A DNA stretch of 60,806 bases from an uncultured Eubacterium sp. GTDB taxonomy: Bacteria; Bacillota; Clostridia; Peptostreptococcales; Anaerovoracaceae. A model generated the notes under the pieces. That model did not search any database. It had not been told where the DNA came from and saw only the letters and a program-made list of their open reading frames with translations. Numbering within the stretch: position 1 is the first letter of the stretch; each line of letters starts with the position of its first letter. The translations under genes were made by a program, and so were the position numbers. Of this stretch, positions 33,864-43,001 are shown in pieces. The stretch covers positions 1 through 60,806 of the forward strand of contig CALBGO010000028.1 of the NCBI GenBank assembly GCA_937894585.1, read 5' to 3'.

Positions 33864-34257
33864 GAGAACCACTCCTTTCGTTGAAAATTCCGTATTTGCA
33901 GGCTCCGTAATTCAAAACCACAGTGATAACGCTGACGGTAATCTTGGAAATCAGACTTCCCATACCGGCGCAGGAGATCAGCAGGAAAAGCAGAAGATTT
34001 TCCGCAAGCAGTGTCATAAACCGCAGGGAAAAGAAACGGATGAATTCCTGTTTTCGCTCTCCCTCCGACCGAAACACAACGGTTCTGTTTGCAATATAGG
34101 CGAAAATCACTGCTCCCAGCCATGCTGCAGTATTAGAGAACAGATAATTGGCCTCGCAGAAATAAAATACCGTATAAATAAGGTAATTAATCCCTGTCGT
34201 CATTCCGCCGGTCAATATATAACGGACAATCTGAGAATCCTGTAATTTCTTTATCAT
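33856..34257 (-). CDS. GtrA-family flippase-like membrane protein
   Basis: 133 residues with four membrane segments. The family start (IVRYILTGGMTTGINYLIYTVF) and a mid-protein FAYIANRTVVF are diagnostic. GtrA/GtcA proteins are thought to flip polyprenyl-phosphate sugars across the membrane. It overlaps both neighbours by a few bases (ATGA with YfhO upstream, ATGAGTAA with the GT2 gene downstream), so all three are translationally coupled. Confidence 0.88.
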   Translation of the reverse strand: MIKKLQDSQIVRYILTGGMTTGINYLIYTVFYFCEANYLFSNTAAWLGAVIFAYIANRTVVFRSEGERKQEFIRFFSLRFMTLLAENLLLFLLISCAGMGSLISKITVSVITVVLNYGACKYGIFNERSGSHE

Positions 34258-37001
34258 TTCTTTCTCTCCTCCCTGTTTCCGAAACTCTTTTTACAGCTCT
34301 TTTTGAAATTCCTGTTGAAACGCTTACCGAAACTCCTTCCGGTTTTTCTCACCTGCTTTTTTTGAAATCTTTTCCCGGAATCTTTTCCAATCCTTTTTTG
34401 AAATCGGCTTTTCATCGGCAAACCGGTACAGTTTCTGAGAAAACCCCATAAGGCTGTCAAAAGAAAAATCACTGTCGCCGCCGAACTGATACAAAATCCC
34501 CATCTGAAACCGGGCGCAATATATGTAATCTGAACCCGGTGGAACCCCCTCTTCAGCGAAAAGCCCGCAAATGCGCCGTTGACTTTTTCGACACGAACCG
34601 GCTTTCCGTCGGCTAAAATCCGATATCCTTTCTTATATGGGTAAGATGTCACAAAATATCCGTCTTGTTCCATATCAACGGTCCCCGAAAAAACAGGACT
34701 GCCTTCGGAAAAAGTGAATTTACCGCTGCTTCTGCCGCCCTCCGCCTGCCATATATGTCTGTCCGCCGCAGACGGCATATCCGCAGTAAAGACCTGTAAA
34801 TCCTTAATATGATAATCCCCTTTTGAAAAATCAAGTGTAAGCTGCTCCAAAGCTTCCGCCCCGTTTTCCTGCGCCAGCACAAAGGTAAAGGTTTTATTTC
34901 TGTTGGGATAAGGCGCGGATTTTGAAGAAAGATTATTCTTCATCCCATTGACGCTGATGCAGACTTCCCTGCCGTCTCTGCGCGCAATGTCGAAACAGAG
35001 AATCAGCACTCTGTTTTTCAGCGGCTCCGTAAGCGGCAGTACGCACCGGTCGGAATCAGACTCTGCCTGTGAAGCCGATGTTTTTGCAGACGATATCCCC
35101 GGGCTTTCTTTATCCCGTGCCTTTCCAGCCATCGATTCCGCCTGCGCAAAACTTGTCGGAAATCTTTTCGCAAAGAACTTTTCGCTATCTTCTTTCTGAA
35201 CAGACACACCACAAAGGGCTGCCATATCCGCAGGGAACTCCAGCTGTTTCAGCTCCTTCTCAGAAACCTGCCTGTCCGTACCGTAACAGATTGGAAGTAC
35301 ATTTTCATTTTCTGCCAGCACGAACCCATTTTTCTGAAATACAGTCTGATATCCGTATGGCACTCTGTTTTCCTTAGTCAGTATATAACGAATTCCCATA
35401 AACCAGTTGAACAGCGGATTTTCGCCCGGCATCAACACCACCCGATTCCGCAGACTGATCGGATTTCTCATCGTATTGTAAAAGAACTCCTCATAAATAT
35501 CATTGCTGACAGACAGATAACTCGCCGTTTTATTCAGCGCTCCGTCAGGCAGGACATTGCTGTTAATGTAGTTATTGGCAAGGTAGTCAAACCGATAGTC
35601 CTGCTCCGATGCAAACATCGTAATATCCGCAAAAGAAAAGCGGCTCTGCCTGCCGTCATCTTCGGCAAGATAGTCTTCCAGAAAGAAATTAACACCGAGA
35701 CTCGTACAAACAGGTACAAGCAGAAGCAGCGCAAGGCTTTTCCTCTTCACTTTCTCCGGCAGTCTTTTCAAACACTGCAAAGTCATAAAAACTAGAAGTA
35801 CCCCGCCGTCAAGACAGGCAAGCACACTCCAGTATCCCCGCTCCCGTGCAAAGAAAACCGGTATAAAGCACAGCGCCGCAGCCAAAAGATGCGCCTTCTG
35901 CCGACCATTATATATTTCAGAAAAAGTGTCTGCACAGATCCATACCAGAATCGGCAGCAGCGGAATCAATATTTTCGCCCTCGGATACAGAAAACCGCTG
36001 AATACAAACCAGATATACGGAACTGTCAGTATAACCAGCAGTACTGCCGAAAGCAGCCTTTTCTTCTTATCCGCAAGGGAAAGCAGCAGGCAATACAGCG
36101 CAGTCAGACTCATCCCGCATCCGTAAGGCTGATAAAGAAGGCTTTCGAAAGTCAGGTCAACAAGCTTTACCGGATCATCCAGAAAACTGCCCGCATCTTT
36201 TGCAGCGGACAGAATATCGATTCCCGCAGGAAGAAGCAGCACTGCCGAAAGGCAGACCCCCAAAACCGCGGCAAAGACGCCGTGCAGAGCATATCCCGCA
36301 AGACTGCCGTACAAGTTTAAGTCCTCTTTTTTTAACGCACTAAGCTGATGCAGACCGTAAATCAGACAGACCAGAAGACACATCGGCGCATAATAAAAGC
36401 TGTGCATACAGATTAAAAATACAGATATCGTCAGCAAACCGCTTTTCCCCGCAGACAGAAGCCTATCCGTTCCAAGAAATGCCGTCACAAGAAACGGAAT
36501 ATAATTTACAAATATAATCTGATGATGTGCATGAAAAAAACATGACGCCGCCGCGGTCAGAACTCCGCCGCAGAATGCAAAAGCCGTATCGAGATTCTTT
36601 CTCTTCAGCCAGAAAAAAGTCAGGTTTACCGAAGCAAAGACGCCTGCGGCAGCATACAGCGAAATCAGCTTCCCCATCGGTACCCCGGGCAGAAGATAAG
36701 CAAGAAGAATATCCGGCCGCAAAAGCCCGTAATATGCAAGGTCATAGGCGTTGATACCGCCGCCCAGCCCTGCATGCTGAGGAAAAACAGTTTCCTGCCG
36801 CAGCATAGTCTGCCGAATCGCTTCCGCCGCGCCTACATGCTGACTGTACCAATCGCCTTCCGATCCGAATATCTCCCCCTCCGGTATCGGAAGAAACAAA
36901 AGCGCCGCAGTCAGAACAGACAGAGCCAAATACGGCAGCAGATGCCGAACCTGTATAATTCCCTTTTCTTTTTCAATTCTTATTTCCCCTGATAACCGCA
37001 T
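34254..37001 (-). CDS. YfhO-family membrane glycosyltransferase
   Basis: 915 residues: about twelve membrane segments in the first two-thirds, an extracytoplasmic region (about 470-830) and a final membrane segment near residue 850. The N-terminal loop EGDWYSQHV is typical of YfhO, and FFYNTMRNPISLRN and YLTDYPYKKGYRILADGK-like sequence occur later in the family. YfhO is proposed to move the sugar from the flipped lipid carrier to lipoteichoic acid. The last ~50 residues are an unusual, strongly basic tail built from Lys/Arg and Phe (GKRFQKK, GKRFNRNFKK). It is the first gene of the operon. Confidence 0.82.
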   Translation of the reverse strand: MRLSGEIRIEKEKGIIQVRHLLPYLALSVLTAALLFLPIPEGEIFGSEGDWYSQHVGAAEAIRQTMLRQETVFPQHAGLGGGINAYDLAYYGLLRPDILLAYLLPGVPMGKLISLYAAAGVFASVNLTFFWLKRKNLDTAFAFCGGVLTAAASCFFHAHHQIIFVNYIPFLVTAFLGTDRLLSAGKSGLLTISVFLICMHSFYYAPMCLLVCLIYGLHQLSALKKEDLNLYGSLAGYALHGVFAAVLGVCLSAVLLLPAGIDILSAAKDAGSFLDDPVKLVDLTFESLLYQPYGCGMSLTALYCLLLSLADKKKRLLSAVLLVILTVPYIWFVFSGFLYPRAKILIPLLPILVWICADTFSEIYNGRQKAHLLAAALCFIPVFFARERGYWSVLACLDGGVLLVFMTLQCLKRLPEKVKRKSLALLLLVPVCTSLGVNFFLEDYLAEDDGRQSRFSFADITMFASEQDYRFDYLANNYINSNVLPDGALNKTASYLSVSNDIYEEFFYNTMRNPISLRNRVVLMPGENPLFNWFMGIRYILTKENRVPYGYQTVFQKNGFVLAENENVLPICYGTDRQVSEKELKQLEFPADMAALCGVSVQKEDSEKFFAKRFPTSFAQAESMAGKARDKESPGISSAKTSASQAESDSDRCVLPLTEPLKNRVLILCFDIARRDGREVCISVNGMKNNLSSKSAPYPNRNKTFTFVLAQENGAEALEQLTLDFSKGDYHIKDLQVFTADMPSAADRHIWQAEGGRSSGKFTFSEGSPVFSGTVDMEQDGYFVTSYPYKKGYRILADGKPVRVEKVNGAFAGFSLKRGFHRVQITYIAPGFRWGFCISSAATVIFLLTALWGFLRNCTGLPMKSRFQKRIGKDSGKRFQKKQVRKTGRSFGKRFNRNFKKSCKKSFGNREERKK

Positions 37002-37487
37002 ACTCTTTCCCGTTCCTCCTTTGATGATAACCCTATACTAAAGCCTGTTTCTTAATATAAAAGTAATCTATTTCTTAAAAATATCTTAACTTACAAACCT
37101 TACAAAACCTCCTTCATAAATATAAGCATATAACAGCCGTTATTTTCGGCAGCAGCAGGGTTATATTATCTTATGCCGTCAAATATTACATATCCGAGAG
37201 CTTTTTCACCAAAAGCCTTATAAAAAGCATAACCCCCCCCCGCATATTTTTGTCAATTGCCGATGCGGCTTTTTTCGATATTATATTTCAAATCACAGCA
37301 AAGGGGATACCTGCATCAACGGTCGCTTTCCGTTAAGACAGTTATCCCCTTTATAAGCTGTAATGAGAGATGGGAGTACGGACAAAGTCCTAGATATGCT
37401 AAACTGCCGATCCGAAACTTCGTCCGCCCCCTTCTCGCTGTAATCAAGTAAATTCCATATTCCTTTAATTTTCGCCGTAGTTCGTAT
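37002..37487. other. Spacer between the YfhO operon and the two-component system
   Basis: 486 bp with no gene. It must hold the YfhO operon promoter (a TATAGG box near 37032 is a weak candidate). Other features are closely spaced CTTACAAA repeats (37091-37108), a run of eight C (about 37233-37241) and a nested hairpin at 37300-37352. Confidence 0.5.
37300..37352. repeat. Nested inverted repeat, 10-bp outer arms
   Basis: AAAGGGGATA (37300-37309) pairs with TATCCCCTTT (37343-37352), enclosing AACGG (37318-37322) with CCGTT (37330-37334). It lies downstream of the kinase gene. There is no T run, so its role is unclear. Confidence 0.55.
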
Positions 37488-38759
37488 TTATCCCGCGTCC
37501 TCTGTCGGAAAACTGAGAATCGCTTTGAACTGATCGCAGTCGATACTGATATCGAAGGCGCCGCCCAGCGCGCCCGCATAAGTGCTGACAATGGCAAGTC
37601 CAAGCCCGTTTCCGCCGTCGGTTCTCGCCTTATCGCCTCGAGCAAATCGCTCTATAATATCTTCTTTATCAAAATCCATAAAATATCCGGCAGTATTGGT
37701 AATTTCCAGATACAGTTTTCTCTGCATACTCTCCTGCGCAAAATAAGTCTTCACAAAGACACGGGTATCCGGCGCAGAGTATTTCAAGGCATTTTCAATC
37801 AGGTTCTGGCAAATTCTGTACATATGCAGATTATCCGTCATCAGATGCGTATCTTCTTCAGTCAGCAGTTTCACAAAATGCAGTCCGCTCGCATCGATCC
37901 GGTCCGAAAGATCCGCAAAAATCTGCTCAATCAACATATTCAGCTCCACCGGCTCCGGGTGTATCTGAATATTGCCGCTGCTTGCCTTTGCCAGAGAAAA
38001 AAGACTTTCTATCATTTCTTTAAGCTTCTCTGCTTTATCGGAAATCACATCCACATAATCACGGGAAACATCGTCAAGTTCTTCTTTTTTTAGAAGCTCC
38101 AGATATCCCACCATAGATGTCAGCGGCGTCTTCAGATCATGAGACACATTGGAAATCAGATCCACCTTCAGCTGTTCGCTCTTCGCCGCTTTTTCAAGAC
38201 TCTGCCGCTGTATCTCCACTGCCTCGGCAAGACGCTTCCTGTTAATTTCGGAGACTTTTTCCATCATAGCATCGAGACGACTTTTCATAAAACGATTCAC
38301 ACACCATTCTGTCAGTGCAAACTGCAGAATCACCGTCGCCAGCAGAAGATAGCACATGGCATAGTTATAATACCAGCCGTACCAGCCATATCGTATCTGA
38401 ATACTGAAAAATATAAGTGCCATCAGAAACAGAAAGGCAAAGACAGTACAGATGATCTGCTGCTGATGCCGGCTTTTCGCCTTCCATTTCTCATAAAAAT
38501 CTCCGTTTTCGGGAACAAATCCACGGTACAGTCTTTCAATAAAAAGAGGCAGCAGGATCATAGTAGCTGCTGAAATAAAAAGATTGCATACAATTCCTGC
38601 CATCCATGTTTTCTGCGTGTTCATCATACCCTGTAGTCGAAACAGCGCGTAAAAGCAGACTAAACCGAGTACCGCCGCCAACAGTCCCGCTGCTGCGATT
38701 TTGTGTGATTTCAAAAAAACTCCCGTTTCTTTAATCGAATTTTTCCATTTTGTAGCCAA
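37488..38759 (-). CDS. Sensor histidine kinase (VanS-like)
   Basis: 423 residues. Four membrane segments occupy the first ~150 residues with only short extracellular loops, so it may sense from within the membrane. The phospho-acceptor is His207 in LISNVSHDLKTPLTSMVGY; the N box (QNLIENALKYS) and G box (GNGLGLAIVSTYAG) follow. It overlaps the response-regulator gene by 29 bp and no ATG is available near the start. I accept TTG at 38759, so the N-terminus is uncertain. The target genes are not obvious from position. Confidence 0.92.
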   Translation of the reverse strand: MATKWKNSIKETGVFLKSHKIAAAGLLAAVLGLVCFYALFRLQGMMNTQKTWMAGIVCNLFISAATMILLPLFIERLYRGFVPENGDFYEKWKAKSRHQQQIICTVFAFLFLMALIFFSIQIRYGWYGWYYNYAMCYLLLATVILQFALTEWCVNRFMKSRLDAMMEKVSEINRKRLAEAVEIQRQSLEKAAKSEQLKVDLISNVSHDLKTPLTSMVGYLELLKKEELDDVSRDYVDVISDKAEKLKEMIESLFSLAKASSGNIQIHPEPVELNMLIEQIFADLSDRIDASGLHFVKLLTEEDTHLMTDNLHMYRICQNLIENALKYSAPDTRVFVKTYFAQESMQRKLYLEITNTAGYFMDFDKEDIIERFARGDKARTDGGNGLGLAIVSTYAGALGGAFDISIDCDQFKAILSFPTEDAG

Positions 38760-39438
38760 TACCCCACACCACCTTTACATATCTCGGATTTTTTGTATCG
38801 ATTTCTATCTTTTCGCGTATATGCCTGATATGCACCATCACCGTATTCTCCACCGCAAAAGTCGCTTCTTCTCCCCACACAGTCTCATAAATCTGCTCCG
38901 CGGGAAAAACCTGCCCCGCGTGTTCCATCAGCAGAGAAAGGATCTTATATTCCGTTGCAGTCAGTTTTACTTCTTTTCCTTCTACGATAATAACCTTTTG
39001 CTTCCGGTCCAGCACCAGACCTCCGTTTACAATTCGATCCTCCGATTCCGCAGGCGCTTTTCCGCCCCATGTCTTGTAACGCCGAAGCTGCGCGCCGACT
39101 CTTGCAATCAGTTCCGCCGCATTGTAAGGCTTGCTGATATAGTCATCCGCTCCCAAAACCAGACCCGAAACCTTGTCACTTTCTTCAGTTTTTGCCGAGA
39201 GAATGATACATGGAATCTTATATCGCTCGCGAATCTTCATCAGGGCAGATAACCCGTTAAGTCTGGGCATCATCACATCCAAAAGAATCAGATCCACAGG
39301 ATTTTTTTCCAGAACTTGCAACGCTTCCATACCGTCATAAGCAGTCAGGACAAAATAACCTTCCAGCTTCAGAAGTTTCCCCAGGGAATCCACAATTTCC
39401 CGATTATCGTCTACAATTAAAATCGTTTCTGCGCTCAT
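38731..39438 (-). CDS. OmpR/PhoB-family response regulator (VanR-like)
   Basis: 235 residues. The receiver domain has the acidic pair DD (10-11), the phosphorylated Asp54 in LILLDVMMPRLNG and Lys in LSAKTEESDKVSGL. The C-terminal winged helix has LTATEYKILSLLMEHAGQVF and ends KVVWGIGYKME. I use the ATG at 39438, which has AAAGGA, rather than an upstream in-frame start. The cognate kinase overlaps downstream. A matching 11-bp direct repeat is seen upstream of the ABC pair at 27358-27379. Confidence 0.94.
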   Translation of the reverse strand: MSAETILIVDDNREIVDSLGKLLKLEGYFVLTAYDGMEALQVLEKNPVDLILLDVMMPRLNGLSALMKIRERYKIPCIILSAKTEESDKVSGLVLGADDYISKPYNAAELIARVGAQLRRYKTWGGKAPAESEDRIVNGGLVLDRKQKVIIVEGKEVKLTATEYKILSLLMEHAGQVFPAEQIYETVWGEEATFAVENTVMVHIRHIREKIEIDTKNPRYVKVVWGIGYKMEKFD

Positions 39439-39563
39439 AAACAAGTCCTTTCTGCAAATCAGCCTTTCACCCTGCATAAAAATGTAATCTTTCGTCTTCA
39501 TTCTGATTTTTACAGCCGGCACCCACTGCACACTGCCCGTAAAATTACCGACAAAAAATCGAC

Positions 39564-39602
39564 AAGGGACAATCCCTATAGTTACTATAGTAATTGTCCC
39601 TT
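39564..39602 (-). terminator. Perfect 10-bp palindrome, likely terminator of the MATE gene
   Basis: AAGGGACAAT and ATTGTCCCTT flank a loop that itself contains two CTATAG palindromes. On the minus strand it follows the MATE stop and is trailed by ATTTTTT. The GACAAT/ATTGTC arms echo those of other hairpins in the window. Confidence 0.6.
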
Positions 39603-39673
39603 AGAAAAAACACAATAAAATTCTTAAAAAAAACTTAATTTCCTTCTGCCGCTTCTAATGCAGGCTCGTGTTC

Positions 39674-41035
39674 TCACTTTCCGCTGCGCAGAGTTTTGCG
39701 AAACTGAAAGTAGAACAGAACCGCTGTAAATGTCACCGCAATCACATCAGCTGCCGGTTCAGCAAGATACACTGCCGCTGCCCTGTCTTCCGCAAAGAAT
39801 TTCGGCAGTATGTAAATCAAGGGAATCAGCAGCACAAATTTTCTCATAACCGCTACTGTAATAGATGCCTTTGCATTTCCCAGCGCCGTAAAAGTCAGCT
39901 GACACGCAATCTGAATGCCGAACAGCACCATAACTGCCATATAAATTCGCAGAGCCTTTGCGGTAAAAGCAAGAAGTGCCGGGTCTGCGGTAAACATACC
40001 GGCGAAAAGCTTCGGCCAAGTCATAATAACAATCCAAAGCAATGTGGAAAAAATCATACTGCACTTCAGCAGCAGCTTAAAAGCGGCCTTAACTCTGTCC
40101 GTATTCTTCGCACCGTAATTATAACTGATAATCGGCTGCGCGCCCTGTCCAAGTCCCTGCAGCGGCAGCATGGCAAACTGCATAACACTTGTTAGAATCG
40201 TCATAGCGCCCACTGCAATGTCACCTCCGTATTTAAGAAGAGAAGAATTAAAGCATACGGATATAACGCTTTCACTGGCCTGCATAATAAACATGGACAT
40301 TCCCAAGGCTATGCAAGGCATTACTATATTTTTTTCGAATTTCATATTTTTCCTGTAGAGTCTTAGATGTGTTTTCTTTCCTCTTAAAAAATGCAGCACC
40401 CATATACAGGTCATTGCCTGAGAAATCACCGTTGCCAGCGCTGCTCCCGAAACACCCATTCCAAAACCGAAGATGAATACAGGGTCCAAAATAATATTGG
40501 AAACTGCGCCGATCAGTACAGAGAGCATACCGATTTTTGCAAATCCCTGGGCAGTAATAAATGCATTCATACCCAGAGTCAGCTGCACAAAAACCGTTCC
40601 CAGGGCATAGATATTCATATAGCTGACGCCATACTCAACAGTATTTTCACTGGCTCCGAATGCTAGCAGAAAATTCCGGTTTCCGACCAGCAATACTGCT
40701 GTCAAAACCATCGATATCAGAATCAGCAGAGAAAAACAGTTTCCCAAGGTCTTTTCCGCTGAAGATTTATCACCCCTGCCCATAAAAATAGAGGCTCTCG
40801 GTGCGCCTCCCGTTCCCGCCGGTGCAGCAAAGGCAGTTACAATCATAATCAAAGGCATACACACACCGACACCTGTCAGTGCCATAGCACCCTCTCCTGA
40901 AATATGACCAATATAAATCCTGTCTACAATATTGTACAGCATATTGATAATCTGTGCAGTCACCGTAGGAAGCGCCAATCTCCTAAGCAGTTTCCCCACA
41001 GGCTCTGTGCCTAAAAACTCTCTGCTCTCACTCAT
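39674..41035 (-). CDS. MATE-family multidrug efflux transporter
   Basis: 453 residues with twelve membrane segments in two matching halves, the MATE (NorM/MepA) layout. The first helix region has PTVTAQIINMLYNIVDRIYIGH (key motif NMLYNIVDRIYIG) and the loop after it GEGAMALTGVGVCMP. MATE pumps exchange Na+ or H+ for cationic drugs. The start overlaps the marR stop by four bases (ATGA), so it is coupled to its probable regulator. Confidence 0.93.
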   Translation of the reverse strand: MSESREFLGTEPVGKLLRRLALPTVTAQIINMLYNIVDRIYIGHISGEGAMALTGVGVCMPLIMIVTAFAAPAGTGGAPRASIFMGRGDKSSAEKTLGNCFSLLILISMVLTAVLLVGNRNFLLAFGASENTVEYGVSYMNIYALGTVFVQLTLGMNAFITAQGFAKIGMLSVLIGAVSNIILDPVFIFGFGMGVSGAALATVISQAMTCIWVLHFLRGKKTHLRLYRKNMKFEKNIVMPCIALGMSMFIMQASESVISVCFNSSLLKYGGDIAVGAMTILTSVMQFAMLPLQGLGQGAQPIISYNYGAKNTDRVKAAFKLLLKCSMIFSTLLWIVIMTWPKLFAGMFTADPALLAFTAKALRIYMAVMVLFGIQIACQLTFTALGNAKASITVAVMRKFVLLIPLIYILPKFFAEDRAAAVYLAEPAADVIAVTFTAVLFYFQFRKTLRSGK

Positions 41036-41517
41036 ATCTTTGCCTTCTTTCTCTCGTTTTTCTCATCGTGCGAGCGGATTCGGTCTGCAAGACCTTTGTC
41101 TGCATTATCCATAATCTTGCGGTACACCCCGCGATACAGCCGCAATTCCTCTTCAGAAATGCCTCTGTATAAAATTTTCTCATACCTGCTGTTGGCAGCT
41201 TCAATTTCCCGGATGACAGGTTCCGCAGTCCCGCACAGGGCAAGATGGATCTTGCGACGGTCCTTTTCGTCGCGGCTGCGCCGGATTAGTCCTTTCCGGA
41301 TCAGCGCTTCTACACCCTGAGACACATTTCCCTTTGGAAGCATACGAATCTCTGAAATTTCCGCAGCTGTATCCCTTCCCGGGTTATTATGCAGAAACCC
41401 GATTATCGTGATCTCAATTTTGCTGAGTCCGTACCTTTTTCTGATCTCTTCCAGTTCCGCATCATACAGTTTGATCATCCGCCTCATGGCGACCAGACCG
41501 TTTGCTTTCAGCTCCAT
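41032..41517 (-). CDS. MarR-family transcriptional regulator
   Basis: About 161 residues. The winged helix includes ITIIGFLHNNPGRDTAAEISE, LPKGNVSQGVEALIRKGLI as recognition helix region, and the wing RSRDEKDRRKIHL, whose D-x-R-D-R-R pattern is characteristic. I chose the ATG at 41517 (GGAG seven bases upstream) over a longer frame beginning at 41619. It is likely autoregulatory: two AATAG/CTATT dyads lie at its promoter. It probably controls the MATE gene downstream. Confidence 0.9.
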   Translation of the reverse strand: MELKANGLVAMRRMIKLYDAELEEIRKRYGLSKIEITIIGFLHNNPGRDTAAEISEIRMLPKGNVSQGVEALIRKGLIRRSRDEKDRRKIHLALCGTAEPVIREIEAANSRYEKILYRGISEEELRLYRGVYRKIMDNADKGLADRIRSHDEKNERKKAKI

Positions 41518-41617
41518 AGTCCACTCCAATTCTCTGCATTTTTCTCTTTTACCGCAGACCTGCGTACAGCTCCCATATCCGATCTGAGCCGGTCTGCCTG
41601 CTGTTTTCTTTTTTTGC

Positions 41618-41681
41618 AAATAGTTTTTAAAAGAACTATTTTTAATAGAACTATTATATCCTCTGCAGTGAAGTCTGTAAA
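41618..41681 (-). promoter_or_regulatory. marR-MATE promoter with two overlapping operator dyads
   Basis: On the minus strand TTTACA (41676-41681), 17-bp spacer, TATAAT (41653-41658). Two dyads overlap or follow the -10: AATAG-AA-CTATT (41644-41655) and AAATAGTT-n8-AACTATTT (41618-41641). A bound MarR repressor would cover the start site. Confidence 0.7.
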
Positions 41682-41770
41682 GAGGTTTTCTAAATTCATA
41701 TTATCAGAATAAATTTCTCATCTTTCATGCAGTGCTGCCATCCAATTCTGTTTTTAAAGGTCGATCCACT

Positions 41771-41808
41771 AAAAAACTGCGGCACCAATCCTGATACCAC
41801 AGCTTTTT
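41771..41808 (-). terminator. Terminator of the M20 peptidase operon
   Basis: On the minus strand AAAAAGCTGTGG pairs with CCGCAGTTTTTT (one G-T-type mismatch), ending in T6. Confidence 0.7.
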
Positions 41809-41822
41809 CATAAGTGCAATGT

Positions 41823-43001
41823 TTATTCTTCTATCTTTTTAAATTCCTCTTTGATCGCCTCTAAATGTGCAGGCTCTGTCATCAGCTCAACGGCAGTCAT
41901 TACAAATGCTTTTATTACAGGAAATGCTGCTTCAATTGCCTCTTCTGAACCTGCACACTGTGCAAACTCAACAGTGTGCGGACCGTAACCCCTGCCTCCG
42001 CTGATATCAAATCCGCTCTGAATTGCCGGGCAGCGATAGCTTACATCACCCAGATCCGAAGAACCTGACATATACTGTTCTGAAATTCTCATTACAGGAA
42101 TACCCTGTTTTTCCATCTGTTCAGCATAGAGATGAGCAAGATACACATTACTTCTGGTATCCTTAAACTGTCCTTCCACTTCAACCATTTCATATTCAAC
42201 ACCTGCGCCAATGGCTGCACCTTTTGCACAGTTCTCCACTCTTTTCGAAAGCTCCTCTACATCACTGCACTTGTTTGCTCTGACATAGAAAATACATTCT
42301 GTGTAGTCAGGAATAATATTCGGCGCAACGCCTCCATTGGTAATAATGCCGTGAATCCTCGCGTCATCTTTTGTCTGCTGACGCATTGCATTTACCATAT
42401 TAAACAGGTTAATCATCGCATCCAGCGCATTGAGGCCTTCTTCCGGCGCAGCAGCAGCATGTGCTGTTTTTCCCCGGAAAGAAATTTTGTATGAATGGAT
42501 TGCCATTGTATTAGCACTGTCAATATATACTGCTGCCGGATGAGACATCATCGCCACATCCATATCATCAAATACACCTGCATTTGCCATCGGCACTTTT
42601 AAGCCTTCGGTCTCTTCAGCCGGCGTTCCGATTACATAAATATTTGCGCCGATTTCGTCAGCAAATTCACGCATTGCAATACCTGCTCCCACACCAATCA
42701 TCGCAATCAGATTATGTCCGCATCCGTGTCCAAGCTCCGGCAGTGCATCATATTCAGCAAGCATCGCAATATTCGGGCCGTCTTTCTTTCCTCTATATAC
42801 TGCTTTATAGGCTGTTTCAAAGCCCGCAAAAGGAGTTTCTGTTTCGAACCCATATTTTTCTAACAGTTCAGTCTGCCATCTGCATGCTTTTACTTCCTGT
42901 CTGCCAAGTTCCGGATTATCGTGAATTTTGAGTGTCAGTTCAGTTAAATCCGTTTTCAGTGATTCGACGACTTTATCAATTCTTTCTGCATAATCAGTCA
43001 T
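41823..43001 (-). CDS. M20D-family amidohydrolase/peptidase (AbgB/HipO-like)
   Basis: About 392 residues. A zinc amidohydrolase of the M20 family that removes acyl or aminobenzoyl groups, or splits short peptides. GHGCGHNLIAMIGVGAG holds the Cys/His ligands, PAEETEGLKVPMANAG the catalytic Glu pair, and SGSSDLGDVSYRCPAIQ a further conserved ligand region; the lid/dimerisation insert is present. I use the ATG at 43001 with AAGGAAAGG. It overlaps the end of the upstream membrane-protein gene by 8 bp. In this operon two membrane proteins probably import the substrate it hydrolyses. Confidence 0.88.
   Translation of the reverse strand: MTDYAERIDKVVESLKTDLTELTLKIHDNPELGRQEVKACRWQTELLEKYGFETETPFAGFETAYKAVYRGKKDGPNIAMLAEYDALPELGHGCGHNLIAMIGVGAGIAMREFADEIGANIYVIGTPAEETEGLKVPMANAGVFDDMDVAMMSHPAAVYIDSANTMAIHSYKISFRGKTAHAAAAPEEGLNALDAMINLFNMVNAMRQQTKDDARIHGIITNGGVAPNIIPDYTECIFYVRANKCSDVEELSKRVENCAKGAAIGAGVEYEMVEVEGQFKDTRSNVYLAHLYAEQMEKQGIPVMRISEQYMSGSSDLGDVSYRCPAIQSGFDISGGRGYGPHTVEFAQCAGSEEAIEAAFPVIKAFVMTAVELMTEPAHLEAIKEEFKKIEE

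Noticed and set aside
37316..37645. 109-codon minus-strand frame at the end of the kinase gene
   Set aside because: Mostly out-of-frame within the kinase and then non-coding; no start signal.
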